Source: Reticulitermes speratus
Taxonomy: Eukaryota > Arthropoda > Insecta > Blattodea > Rhinotermitidae
Direction of reading: 5' to 3'
DNA: 64,000 nt
NCBI GenBank assembly: GCA_021186555.1
Contig: JAJKFL010000014.1
Coordinates: 31,698,033-31,762,032, forward strand
Shown piece after piece: positions 23,846 through 34,658 of this stretch. Numbering within the stretch: position 1 is the stretch's first letter; the number at the start of each line of letters is the position of its first letter. The notes under the pieces are model-generated. The model was not told the DNA's origin. It did no database searches and was given only the letters and a program-made list of their open reading frames with translations. Position numbers and translations under genes: made by a program.

Positions 23846-26176
23846 CAGTAACTGCCTTAGAATAGAACACGACAACTTTTACACCATTTCCATTCCTTAT
23901 ATACAGTCATTCTACCATTGAAACGTACATGGCCTAAGCAGAAGTGTCATTAAATAAACAAACAAATCCGATGCCCCTCATTCCATCTTAGTTGATTAGC
24001 TGAGCGGTGCAAATTATGACTGTTTTCACTAAGTTACGCTTGAGGATGCATATTTTATATGTCGGCCTTTACAATACGAAGACCTTTGAAAACGCAGCCC
24101 GGAGAGGTTAATATTTAAGTCGGTAAATGTGCCACGATTCAAGCTTAAGTTTCACAGTCTCGGAGCCACGGGATTATGTTCATATTCAACAGCTTTACAT
24201 AGTTATTACGACCTTTGCGCTCTAGACTGAAACGAAAAGCGGAAATACCTTTATCCTTTACCATCCTTGTTCAGCTTTGCCACTATTTATTTTCCTTCAT
24301 CTTTCCGCTTTCTGTCTTCATAATTTTCATACAATCAATCTTTTCTTCCTGTTCACTTCTATCTGTTCTCTTTCTCTTCCTATTCGTCACCTACATTTGG
24401 CATTTCCTTCCGTAATATTGGAATATTAATCTCCCGACACCCACTGTAACATTTCTGAATACAACAGCAAACCGAAAGTGAAGTCGCTTCATCTTGTGAA
24501 TGATGAAGCTACAAGATATGGCGCTTAACTTCGCCATGGTTTTCCACTGAAACAGATGCTTCTTGTAAATTTGAATTAATGTATCTTTTATTTCTGTTTC
24601 ATGGATCGTATCCATTTTTCCAGGGGAATCCAGAAAGACGAAGGTACTTGTTTTACTGGTTAGGCGTAATATTTACACGATTGTATTTTCGTTCGTTTCT
24701 TAATGTCACTCTATATTTCTCTTTCCAAGTTTCCATGTCAATAGAAGAAAATGTTGCGATGCCGGATGTGTGATTTTGACTGATTTTGAATAGACGCATA
24801 CATAACGTCGTTGTTTTGATTAATGACTATATGCATCGGGATAGGTCGTGAATAAGAATGGTGACAAATGGTAAAGAGTTGAGGCTTATGTTTCATAATC
24901 GGCCTTTGTAGACATGGATAAGTATATACAGTGGGGAGTATTTTCGCTGCTAACCTTTTAGAAGAATGCCCTTTGTGAGAAACTGATTTGTCGGTCGATA
25001 GTGTGAAAGTTCTCGCCTTTTTGGATGCAGCAGTTTGTAGTGCGAAAGAAGTTTACCGGCGTTACGGAGGAATGTGCTACCTCCATCATTAGAGTAGAAG
25101 ATGAAGATAGCACGTTTCTCCGAGAGGTCTGTGAATTTCAGCCCGATTACGACCTTTGCACGCCAGAATATTGTTATCTTCATAGTCACCGCCATGATGA
25201 ATTCAAACCTTCAGTATTGTGTTCACAAGAAGCCGTCAGTGGAACGTAGATTGTCTTGAGTTTCTTTCTGTTTCATTGAAGGGCATTTAGCTGTCTGCCT
25301 GACCCAAAACTGGACGACCATCGCTTATTAGCTGTGCGATATTTTATTCAGTGCATTTTCAGCTACCCTTCGTAACTAGAGTCCGCTCATCCCCAACCAG
25401 GTAACACGGCATGCCTTGGAACCAAGTGAACCAATGGATCTGAAGATGTATCGGGCAGATCTGACTTAGTCGGACTGTGTAATAATTAAAATTATGTACG
25501 TACATTGAGTGTCAAACTGAAGGTCATAAAAGCATGACGCTGTAGATTTAAGCGCCTATATTTATTGCCGTGTTGCACTTACAGCAGTGTCTCATTTATC
25601 ACAATAACAATAAAATACGGCAGATTTTATCATCAAACTTATATTCAGTATATGATCTCTGTATATCCAGTTCCTTTCAGACGTCCATTGAAACGTTTCA
25701 CAACTGCACCAAGTATTTCTTTAGTGATGCTCCACACAGCAGTTGATTTATGCCTTCCGTTCTTAAACCTGCAGGCGGTATCGTTAGGCAACAACAGACT
25801 GACTGCTGTCATTTCTGTGTACTCTGTGGCACCAAATCATTAATTTCAGTGCTAATATCCCATCCCTTTTATGGCCAAGTGTTAAAATCAGTGACGTTTT
25901 CTTCGTAAGTTTTCAGAATGTCTTGTTTCATTCCCATACTGTATACCTTGATACTAAGAGCAAAACAAAATATACATGCTTCCTTACATCTTCTCCGACA
26001 CCATCGTTTTAATTAACTATATTTTTGTCATTTCTGTCCTCTTTTTATCCGTCTGTTTACGTATTTTACACCACAACTATTTTCGTAACCCCTTGTCTCT
26101 TTGCAATGGTCTTCAAATACCCTCCAGGGTTCTTTGTTAATATCTTGCCTCAGATAAAGTCTTTGTGGATCTTTCT
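23846..26176. other. Intergenic; one F hairpin, no gene recognised
   Basis: Positions 25055-25160 contain a full F foldback element: TTACGGAGGAATGTGCTACC is answered by GATAGCACGTTTCTCCGAGA. The 74-codon frame over it is a by-product of the repeat. The rest is AT-rich and unassigned. Confidence 0.4.
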
Positions 26177-26191
26177 ACACACACAAAACTA

Positions 26192-26496
26192 GGTAAAGCA
26201 ACCCCATTACAGGTCTAGACAGGCCCTGAGGGGTCCAGGAGGTTGAGGCTCCCAGATTTGTAGACAATCGGCACATGAAGGTGGTAAGGTTGTCAGCCCT
26301 ACGCACCGGCCGCCTTTACCCCCCAGGAAATATTCCTGGTACTCATTTCTGTTAGAGGCTGAGTCGACCCCAGGGCCATAGTGCGACCGAAACGATTATG
26401 TCAAGGAATTAATTCCAATGACACCATCGGGAATCGAACCCGCGACGTTCCGGTTTGTAGCGTAGTGCCTCAACCAACTACGCCACCGCGCGCCCC
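26192..26496 (-). mobile_element. SINE-C copy with 15-bp target-site duplication
   Basis: The minus strand starts GGCGCGCGGTGGCGTAGTTG and then GTTGAGG (A box TGGCGTAGTTGG, a perfect consensus match), with B box GCGGGTTCGATTCCCG. The body continues CCCTGGGGTCGACTCAGCCT, AATGAGTACCAGGAATAT, GTAAAGGCGGCCGGTGCGTA and GAGCCTCAACCTCC. ACACACACAAAACTA flanks it at 26177-26191 and 26497-26511. The central block is shared with SINE-D. Confidence 0.92.
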
Positions 26497-26533
26497 ACAC
26501 ACACAAAACTACAATTTTATATTTGTCTACACT

Positions 26534-26561
26534 CTATATATATATATATATATATATATAT
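26534..26561. repeat. (TA)n microsatellite
   Basis: Uninterrupted TA dinucleotides. Confidence 0.95.
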
Positions 26562-26654
26562 TTGGTAAATAAATTCGCGCCAAAACTCTCCATAGTGTGA
26601 TTTCTTGTTTGAAACAAAGTCAGACGAAAATGTTATACAAATGGCACAAGGTAT

Positions 26655-26860
26655 CAGTCGATGAAACCATGGGAACTTCGTAGTGTCACGTATAATAGGT
26701 GTAGAGGACGATTGTCGGGAAACAGACGTGCGTTTCGCGAGACGGAATATGGATGCAATTGCTTGTCACGAAGTATTTGTAGGACCCTCGGTTGGGATAG
26801 TCGCAGTACTCGTGCGTCATCGCATGACCTTCTCCACGGCTCTCGTTCCACAGCTGCAAT
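26655..26860 (-). pseudogene. IS630/Tc1-mariner-type helix-turn-helix fragment
   Basis: The minus strand encodes SCDDARVLRLSQPRVLQILR followed by DKQLHPYSVSRNARLFPDNRP. This has the layout of the second helix-turn-helix of insect IS630/Tc1-like transposases (often annotated DUF4817-type), where a 'Q.RV..IL...LHPYH..R...L...D' pattern precedes the catalytic domain. No DDE residues follow in frame, and stops occur on both sides, so this is a relic. The assignment rests on pattern memory only. Confidence 0.5.
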
Positions 26861-27356
26861 TATGGCATCTTATTCGACTGGTGTTCGTACAGTCTCTGGG
26901 CTACCTGCATTCGCAAGTGTCGCAGGTGTTACACTTCATGTCTCATGGACAGCCTACTGAAATCGTCAAAAACCCCTACTGTCTGTATGACGCCGACCAG
27001 AATATCATGTAGTGCGAATTCCCTTGAATCAGTAACAGCTCGACTGTTACAGGCACAGAGGATGACTGCGTGGTTCAGTATTCGTCGTGTATTTATTCCG
27101 TGACAATTCGACTACAACTTCGCCTTGCTCTACACTGTGTCTGGATCACACCACACAGTGCGCTGTATCCGGGTGTCTGCACTTCTGAGAAGTGTTACTC
27201 CGTTTAAAGGTAACGCGTGTATCGAAAACTAAATGTCTCAAGACATATGCTGTATAACATTTTTGCTTAATACCCGACTGTGAATCACACTAAGGCAATT
27301 GAGCGCCAGTTAATTTTCGCTGTGTTTGTATGATTGTATGCATATATGATTTATGA

Positions 27357-27485
27357 ATGTGTGTATGTATGTATGTATGTATGTATGTATGTATTTTTGT
27401 ATGTATGTGTGTGTATGTATGTATGTATGTATGATTGTATATATATATATATGTGTGTGTGTGCGTGTGTGTGTGTGTATGTATA
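27357..27485. repeat. Compound (TGTA)n/(TA)n/(TG)n microsatellite
   Basis: About 130 bp of TATG units, then TATATA, then TGTG. It produces artefactual open frames rich in Y, V, C and M on the plus strand and in T, H and I on the minus strand. Confidence 0.95.
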
Positions 27486-27734
27486 CGTAACATCGCCAGA
27501 AATAACTGAAAGGTACAGCTATAATATCATTATCAAATTCAGGCTCTTTAACTCAAAGTATGTTTGAATTAGTCGTAGTTACACCTCCTGATTTAACTTT
27601 TATTCGGTGGTTATTCGTAAATGTTAACCAATTGATAAAAAATAAATAACAATTTTAAATTCTGTGTGTGTTCAAGTTTTCACCTCGTGAATTGCACACT
27701 TTGTGGTCGTTTGAATTCTGGCATTGCGTAGTCT

Positions 27735-27800
27735 TGAAAATTGGTACCGACGTGTCGGAGGAACGCTTTGCCTACTTCTTCAGGGTGGAAGGATGGTCAA
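27735..27800 (+). repeat. Foldback family F, left arm
   Basis: GGTACCGACGTGTCGGAGGA, ACGCTTTGCCTACTTCTTCA and GGGTGGAAGGATGG match the left arm of the F hairpin. The right arm is missing where the LINE fragment begins. Confidence 0.6.
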
Positions 27801-27859
27801 ATATTGATACAGAATTTTCACTAAACTGGGCCATATGTAGATATGTTGAGTGACGGGAA

Positions 27860-28995
27860 CAAAACACTGGACAAGGATATTACAGCAGTTGGTTTTCCTA
27901 TTGTGGGATTTTAGGATCTCTGCTTTTTAATATGTTTATTAATGACCTTTATAATGTAATTAAGTACTCTAAATGTCTATTATTTGCCGATGATAATAAA
28001 TGTTTCGTACTATAAATTCCGCTGGGCATTGGATTCTGCTGCAATCTGATATCGAACGTATACAAGGTTCGTGTACTGGTAACTTCATGAAATTAATTGT
28101 CAGCAAAACTAGAGTTACTGTTTTCACCAGGAAAAAAATGTTCTCCATTACGCTTATAAAATATGTGACTCTTCTATAACCCGTACGGATACCATCAGAA
28201 CTCCTTGGGATACAGCTTTATTCAAAAGTGCATTTCCACGCACATGTAGACTACATTTTCTCCCAGTCCGTAAGGATGCTGGACTTAATACGAACTATAA
28301 CCTACTCCTTTTCTACCCTTCATAGTTTATTAATATTGTATTTAACAGTAGTTAGTCCCAAACTTCAGTGTGCCTCAATTATGTGGAACTATATAACGTG
28401 TACTGACGTCAAAAACCTGGAACGCATTCAGCGGAAGTTCGTAGCCCTATGACAGAATCGTTTCATTACTCATGACCATTTCACGAGGAATTTCTTAAAA
28501 TTCTAAAGCTTCATATCCTGCATGACAGAATACTCCATCTTGATCCATTTTTCATTTCTGTTTATTCCGGTTTAAAAATTTTCCCGTCTTTTTTGTATAT
28601 TGCTGGTATTCGAGGTCTTCCTCGTAATTTCAGAAACTCCTCCCTGTTTACTGCTACTTGTAAAGACTGTCCGTCTGCTAGATGTGTTTCGGCTGCTAAC
28701 TGTTGGTGCAAGGACATCGATATCTTTAGGGAATCCATTACTTCATTAACACAGATTCTTCACTAATCAGTGGCACTTTTTAATCAGTTTATCTATGTTA
28801 TTCAGGGTTTAGGGGTTCTGTCCCAGTACTTCGTTTATATTCCTTTTTTTTTTGCCACTGCCATATTGTTTTTGTTTTTGCCTATTTAATGTTTAGTTTT
28901 TGTGCATTTGTACTATTCTTGTGTTGCATTTGTGTTTTCTGCTGGCTTTATAATAGGCACTTGTGCTGTTAAGCCTGCACGTTAATAAATACCTA
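27860..28995 (+). pseudogene. 5'-truncated CR1/Jockey-like LINE (reverse transcriptase C-terminal part and 3' end)
   Basis: Frames with interruptions encode GSLLFNMFINDLYNVIKYS and then FADD (27983-27994), the RT active site. Next come GSCTGNFMKLIVSKTRVTVF and HVDYIFSQSVRMLDLIRTI, then DVKNLERIQRKFVAL at about 28410-28450, and a tail ending RGLPRNFRNSSLFTATC. The 3' UTR ends GTGCTGTTAAGCCTGCACGT and TAATAAATACC. The 5' two-thirds (ORF1, endonuclease, early RT) is absent. The same 3' end recurs in the 41.75-43.02 kb cluster. Confidence 0.85.
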
Positions 28996-29412
28996 TTGAA
29001 ATTAATTGAATTATTATTACACAGTCACTGCTGCAGATTGATTTATCGTGCTCTATTAAGTGCGTTGTATTTAATATTTTTATTCGTATTTCCATGTGAT
29101 AAATATACAGAATTAATTTGGTTTGACGTATGAATGTCTTTGTGGTGGTGTAGCGGTGACACTTCGGCTTTGTATTCGACAGACTGATTTTTTGTGTCTT
29201 TATGTCGGCTGATAGACTATCGTTACTGTGTTTTCGTAGTTTCCCTCAGTCCGTCCAGATAAATGCTTGGATATTATCTTGTATTTGGCCATGATCGTTT
29301 CCTCACACTTTGTTTCCCAATCGTTATTGACTGTTCGTCTGTATAAGATCTGACTTACTGGCAGCGTCTTCATGTTGACTACAAACAAACACATAAACAG
29401 TATTTTCCGTGT
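28996..29412. other. Flank of the nested insertion, nothing recognised
   Basis: AT-rich sequence without a gene. It ends in the left copy of the 14-bp duplication CTTCACTTGTTTGT (29413-29426). Confidence 0.5.
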
Positions 29413-29426
29413 CTTCACTTGTTTGT

Positions 29427-29489
29427 GGACCGCGATAGCGTAGTCGGTATAGCGAATCGCTACGAGCTGGACGGTTCGGGGATCGAATC
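29427..29489 (+). mobile_element. SINE-D, 5' half (tRNA-like head) interrupted by a LINE
   Basis: GGACCGCGATAGCGTAGTCG starts the head. The A box TAGCGTAGTCGG at 29436-29447 fits the TRGCNNAGYNGG consensus exactly. The sequence stops within the B box, GGGGATCGAATC. The rest of the SINE resumes at 34418 after the LINE. The 14-bp duplication CTTCACTTGTTTGT at 29413-29426 recurs at 34645-34658 and belongs to the SINE. Confidence 0.92.
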
Positions 29490-29632
29490 AGTCTGCAACG
29501 AGACACGGAAGCGAGCGGTGGTCGAACGTTTGCATAAGCTGTGTTAGTGAGTAGACGAAAGAGTAAGAGTAATAGTACAGTATACGTGACAACAAGTCTC
29601 AAACGAGCAACATAGAAGAAAGGAAAGACACC

Positions 29633-30856
29633 ATGGTCTGTACTTTCACCAAGGAAAGTCCGCGAGTGTCAGCACTGGACATTCACGAGTGGATACACAA
29701 CAAACTGCAACTCCACGAACAAGACGTCAGAATGATACAAATAGATGGCATTCGACGACAAGTTTTCATCAAGGTAAGAGACACGACCATATTAGAGAAC
29801 ATTATTGACAACACAAATGGATGTGTAACATATGAACATACGGAAGGAATAATATCTAACGTACAAATAAACATGGCAGGCATAGGCAGGCGCAGAATAC
29901 GCATAGCAAACCTGCCACCAGAGATAGCCAAGACGGTCATCAAAGACACCTTAGGACAATACGGACATGTAATCGACATACAAGACGAAAAGTGGACTGG
30001 GGCGTACCGATACAAAGTAAACAATGGCATTATCAACGCAACGGTCGACTTAAAAAAACACATTCCTTCTCATCTAACGATAAAAGGGCATAGAGCCTTG
30101 ATAGATTATGAAGGACAGGTAAAAACATGCTATGTATGTAACGAACCAGGACACGTAGTAACACAATGCCCGAAGAGAGAGAAACAACAAGGAATAAAAA
30201 CAGTACAAAATCGACTGACGTGGGCAGAGAAGACAAAAAGTGACAAAGAGACGACGGAGGAAACAACAACAGACCTGAAACATCACAAAGAGAAAACGGA
30301 CTTGCACACAACAACAAGAGATCAGGCCCAACAACAAAGTGCAAAGCAACCCACAAATGAAGCGATGGAAGTAGAAGACAACACAACAAACATAGCACAA
30401 GTACCGAACACAGACACAATACGAAACGAAAACAAAATGGAAGAGGAGGCAGATAACCAACTACACGAACTAAACCAACAGGCAGAAGAAAAAGACAACG
30501 CATCACAGAGAAGAGGGAAATTACGAAGAGAACGTACACTGCCCAAAGACACAACAACGGAAGACACAAATTTAACAACATCTTCAGAAGAGGGACAAGA
30601 AGAAAACACACATAGTATACGAATAGAAGGCGTTAAAGTCAAAAGGGACGAAGCTACTACCCAAGCAAGGGCGATACCGGAAAAAAGAGAGGAATTTCCC
30701 ACCCTCACAAAGACAACAAGAACGGAGAACACCACAACTAAGACCGTCATGAACAGACTGAAGAAACCACGGACCGAAATGACGAAGAAGGAGGAGAACA
30801 ACAGCAACAGAAACACCAGAAGCAGGAAAAGTGGAGAGACAGAACAACATCAATAA
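29633..30856 (+). CDS. LINE ORF1 protein (zinc-knuckle nucleic-acid-binding protein)
   Basis: An intact 407-residue frame with an ATG in good context (ACACCATGG). The N-terminal third contains an RRM-like stretch (RRRIRIANLPPEIAKTVIKD, then LGQYGHVIDIQ at about residues 83-120). A CCHC knuckle CYVCNEPGHVVTQC (C-x2-C-x4-H-x4-C, 30128-30169, about residues 166-179) is followed by a long, very hydrophilic T/E/K/N-rich tail that is probably disordered. ORF1 proteins of this kind bind element RNA and form the ribonucleoprotein with ORF2. The stop is 17 bp upstream of the ORF2 start. The plus strand is very A-rich, unlike the neighbouring genome. Intactness suggests fairly recent activity. Confidence 0.9.
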   Translation: MVCTFTKESPRVSALDIHEWIHNKLQLHEQDVRMIQIDGIRRQVFIKVRDTTILENIIDNTNGCVTYEHTEGIISNVQINMAGIGRRRIRIANLPPEIAKTVIKDTLGQYGHVIDIQDEKWTGAYRYKVNNGIINATVDLKKHIPSHLTIKGHRALIDYEGQVKTCYVCNEPGHVVTQCPKREKQQGIKTVQNRLTWAEKTKSDKETTEETTTDLKHHKEKTDLHTTTRDQAQQQSAKQPTNEAMEVEDNTTNIAQVPNTDTIRNENKMEEEADNQLHELNQQAEEKDNASQRRGKLRRERTLPKDTTTEDTNLTTSSEEGQEENTHSIRIEGVKVKRDEATTQARAIPEKREEFPTLTKTTRTENTTTKTVMNRLKKPRTEMTKKEENNSNRNTRSRKSGETEQHQ

Positions 30857-30873
30857 ACATAGCAGACAACACA

Positions 30874-33800
30874 ATGACAGAATACACTTACAGCATTGCA
30901 ACGCTAAACATAAACGGGATTAAGGAAGGGACGCGAATGACAATGCTAAACGAATACTGCATAAAACAAGACCTAGACATACTGTTAATACAGGAAGTAA
31001 CACATGAAAACTTCGCAGCAATAACAAATAGAAACATATACCTCAACATCGGAACAGATAGCAGAGGAACAGGCATCATAACAAAGAATAACATCGAACT
31101 AGAGAAAATAGAAAGACTACCATCAGGGCGAGGGATATCAGGATACTGGCAAGGACTATACATTATAAACATATACGCACCATCAGGTACTAGCAAAAGA
31201 GCCGAAAGAGAAGAGTTTTATAAGATGGAATTACCATACCTACTACGACACCTGCCAAACAACTACATCATAGGCGGAGATTTCAACTGCATACTCCACA
31301 AACGAGATTGCACGGGAACACCTACATACAGTAACGCACTGGAGACTCTTATCAGACGATGCGGGTTAGTGGACGCATGGAACACCGAAACACAACGCGT
31401 AGGATACACACATTACGCAACACGGAGCGCGTCACGAATTGACAGAATTTACGTCCCCCGAACTGAGCAAAAAGAAAATTAGTACCGAACTAAAAACAGC
31501 GGCGTTTACAGACCATAACACGATTGTCCTCAAGATAAAACATGGACAAACAACAACAAATTGGGGAAGAAATATTGGAAATTAAACAACACACTGCTAA
31601 AAGGAGACGACATAAAGGAAGAATTTCAAAAGAAATGGAAAAGCTGGAAAACAAAAAAGACTAAATACCAAAACACACAACAATGGTGGGAAAAATACAC
31701 AAAACGTGAAATACAATGGTTCTTCAGACGAGAAGGCAAACAACGCGCACAAGAGCAAAGGAACAACGAAGAATTTTATCACGCATGCATCAACGAACTA
31801 TTCCGAAAACCACCGGAGGACCCAACAGTCTACGAAAAAATAAAATACTTTAAGGCAAAGATTATTCGATTACACGGAAAACAAATGGAAACATTAAAGG
31901 CAAACTTAAGTGAGACAGACATACTACAAGATGAACAACCAGCATTATATCACATAATCAAAGTCCACACAAGAAGAAAGAAAAAAATTAATCACGGCAA
32001 TAGTAGACCAACAAGGACGACGGATTGAAACGAGGCACGAGATCCAGGAAAGTTTTCGACGCGAACTACAAAGGAAATTTGAACAGATACAAATAGACAA
32101 AGAGAATGCGGAAATTATATACGACACTATAACAAACACAGTAGACAGAGATATGCATAGCACATTAGACGCGACGATCACAAAGCAAGAACTCGAAACA
32201 GCCATAACACGGAGCGCAGTACGAAAGGCACCAGGGGAAGATGGCTTAACAGCAGAGCTATATCGATGGGGCAAGGACATCATGCAAACCGAGTTACTAG
32301 AAATGTATAACGAGATGTTCCACAACGGACAAACGACTCCACAAATGACACAAGGAATAATAGTATGCATACCGAAGAATACAACACCAAAATACGTCCG
32401 GGATTACAGACCACTAACACTCCTTAACGCGGATTACAAGATATACACGCGCATAATAGCACATCGCATGCAACAGACACTACACAAGGTCATACACAAA
32501 ACACAGCACAGCGGTATACCAGGACGAAGCATCGTAGACGCGGCTGCGGGTTTAAGAGACATAACGGCCATAGGCGCGAGACGGAGAAACGGAATATGCC
32601 TCATAACACTAGACTTCCAAGGAGCATTTGATAATATATCACACGAGTACTTGACAAACCTACTAGAACGATACGGCTACAGCACAGGCATAAGGCGCGC
32701 AATTCACTCACTCTATGCAACAGCACAATCAAAACTGGCGATCAACGGACACAACTAAAAACATCAACATCCAATGCTCAGTGCGACAAGGTTGTCCACT
32801 CAGCACAATCCTGTATGCTTTGGCACTAAACCCTTTTCTCATATCAATAGACCAACAACTACAAGGAATACGAATCGGAAAACATAACCATAAGGTGACA
32901 AGCATAGCCTACGCCGATGACGTGACAGTCATTCTACAAGACCACAATGAAATCACGCAACTCCAAAAGATAATAACAACGTATGAAACAGCCACTGGAG
33001 CTAAGATACATTGGGAAAAGACAAAATGCATACCAATAGGACATTGGGATCAAAACAAACCAGTAGGACAACTAACATACGCAAACAAGGCCAAAATACT
33101 AGGGATCGAGTTCCACAACACGATGGAACAAACAATTGAAAGGACATGGAACGACGTAATACAGAAACTCCACGGCAGTATAAAAGATATATACACGCGG
33201 AAATTGGACATAATACAACGAATGAAGATAAGCAACACCTACTTATTGTCAAAAATTTGGTACATAGCACAACTGCTACCACTAACCGCCAGACAAGCTC
33301 AACACATCACGACTATAATACTAGGACAATTGTGGAAAGGTTGGATATTCCGAGTGCCGGTGTCGACACTGTACAACCGAACATCAGAAGGAGGAATAAA
33401 CATGGTAGACGTAAGAGCAAAATGCGCTACCCTGTACTTTATGCGCATGGAACAGCAAAGACACATACAAGAACTCCCGATAGCGCAGTGGCTACGGACG
33501 CTTTACGCGACAATACAATGGAAAACCCCACCCAACATGGCATACCTCCCGAAAGAACTAGAATATCTTACACATTACATACACGAATGGGCATACATAG
33601 GGGAAAAACGGAACACCGAAACTACCAAAAGCTATAAAAGACGCATCTATGAGACGAACAGACAGAAAGATAAAGCAGCCAACCCACCGAGGGAGATGCG
33701 AATCACACGAAAATACCCCAACATCAATTGGCAAATGGTTTGGAAGAACATACACATGCCATTCCTCCCGCACAAAGTACGCGCAGCATGGTTTACGGTG

Positions 33801-34214
33801 GTACACGACATTATACCAACAAATGAAAGGCTCCACACGATCAACCTTCACCCAGACGAAAGATGCAAAATATGTCAGGAAAGAGACACACTGATCCACC
33901 GCCTAACAGGATGCAAAGAGACGAAGAAAATATGGAACTGGACACAAAACCGAATAGCCTGGTATTTACGAACGAATCCAAAAGAAGTGCAGGAAAAATG
34001 GGTAACATTCCCCGACTACACATTATGGCCGAGACAAAGGCATAAGGCAACAACATGGATACTGGGACACATGATGTGGTACGTCACAGCAAATATGACG
34101 ACACCGACACTGATGGACTACATGGACTACATGAAGAGAACGAGATGGAAGGTACACAACCAGCGACACCATAAACAACACTGCGGGAACTACTTACAAA
34201 TACTGGACTACTAA
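30874..34214 (+). pseudogene. LINE ORF2 (APE-type endonuclease / reverse transcriptase), frameshifted
   Basis: Summed across frames it covers about 1,110 codons. The endonuclease runs from about 30874 to 31560 (YSIATLNINGIK, LLIQEV, GGDFNC, SRIDRIYV, then TDHNTIVLKI). RT lies at about 32190-33010, with RKAPGEDGLTAELYR, YRPLTLLNADYKI, ITLDFQGAFDNISHEYL, VRQGCPLSTILYALALNP and the YADD active site at 32910-32921. A C-terminal knuckle C-x2-C-x7-H-x4-C is at 33864-33914. The frame changes near 31455 and back near 31565, again near 31985-32005 beside an A run, and near 32745-32760. After that 499 codons are open to the stop. Catalytic residues that I can see are kept. Few in-frame stops break the domains, so these are young lesions or sequence errors. 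Confidence 0.9.
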
Positions 34215-34417
34215 GGACATAGGTCAGAAACGGATAAAACACCTAGACAAAACAGTCAACTAAAAGCAGGAAAAGGTAAGAAATAGATTTGACTAACAGA
34301 AGTAAAGATAATAATGAATCAGAAGACAAAAGTTAACAATGTGTATACCAAAAATGTAAAACAAAGTGTACAAATGTAACATGAATAAACGCCATTTTAA
34401 TTTAAAAAAAAAAAAAA

Positions 34418-34644
34418 TCTCGGTGGGGGCGAGATTTTCAGCACCCGTCCAGACAGGCCCTGGGGCCTACCCAGCCTCCTGTACAATGGGCACCGGATCA
34501 TTCCCGGGAGTAAAGCGGCCGGGGGTTGGTGTTGACCACCCACCCCCATCTAGGGCCGAGATTAAAGAAAGAGTAGAGCTATACTTCTACTCCTCCTCTG
34601 AGCCTTCATGGCCTGTTCTAGGGTGAAATTTGCCTTTACCTTAC
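34418..34644 (+). mobile_element. SINE-D, 3' part resumed after the LINE
   Basis: It continues the B box with TCTCGGTGGGGGCGAGATTT. The core follows: ACAGGCCCTGGGGCCTACCC, GTACAATGGGCACCGG, AGTAAAGCGGCCGGGGGTTG, GACCACCCACCCCCATC, GCCGAGATTAAAG. It ends CTTCATGGCCTGTTC and a TTTACCTTAC-type tail. The SINE-level duplication CTTCACTTGTTTGT follows at 34645-34658. Confidence 0.92.
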
Positions 34645-34658
34645 CTTCACTTGTTTGT

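Larger units (their letters stand above)
29490..34417 (+). mobile_element. Near-full-length non-LTR retrotransposon (LINE), 4.9 kb
   Basis: It comprises a 5' UTR of about 143 bp, an intact ORF1, a 17-bp gap, an ORF2 with frameshifts, a 3' UTR of about 200 bp with AATAAA at 34384-34389, and a 14-A tail (34404-34417). Sequence flanking the insert rejoins as a continuous SINE-D B box. The apparent LINE duplication is AATC (29486-29489 and 34416-34419), partly ambiguous because it overlaps the A tail. RT blocks such as YRPLTLLNADYKIYTRI and IPGRSIVDAAAGLRDI look L1/Tx1-like; the clade is tentative. Confidence 0.93.

Noticed and set aside
27290-27567. Frames rich in Y/V/C/M or T/H/I
   Set aside because: Translations of the TGTA/TA/TG microsatellite.
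29683-30901. Several long minus-strand frames (102-192 codons) across the LINE
   Set aside because: They are antisense shadows of the A/C-rich ORF1 and ORF2 coding strand. Their V/L/C/S-rich composition is the complement artefact.
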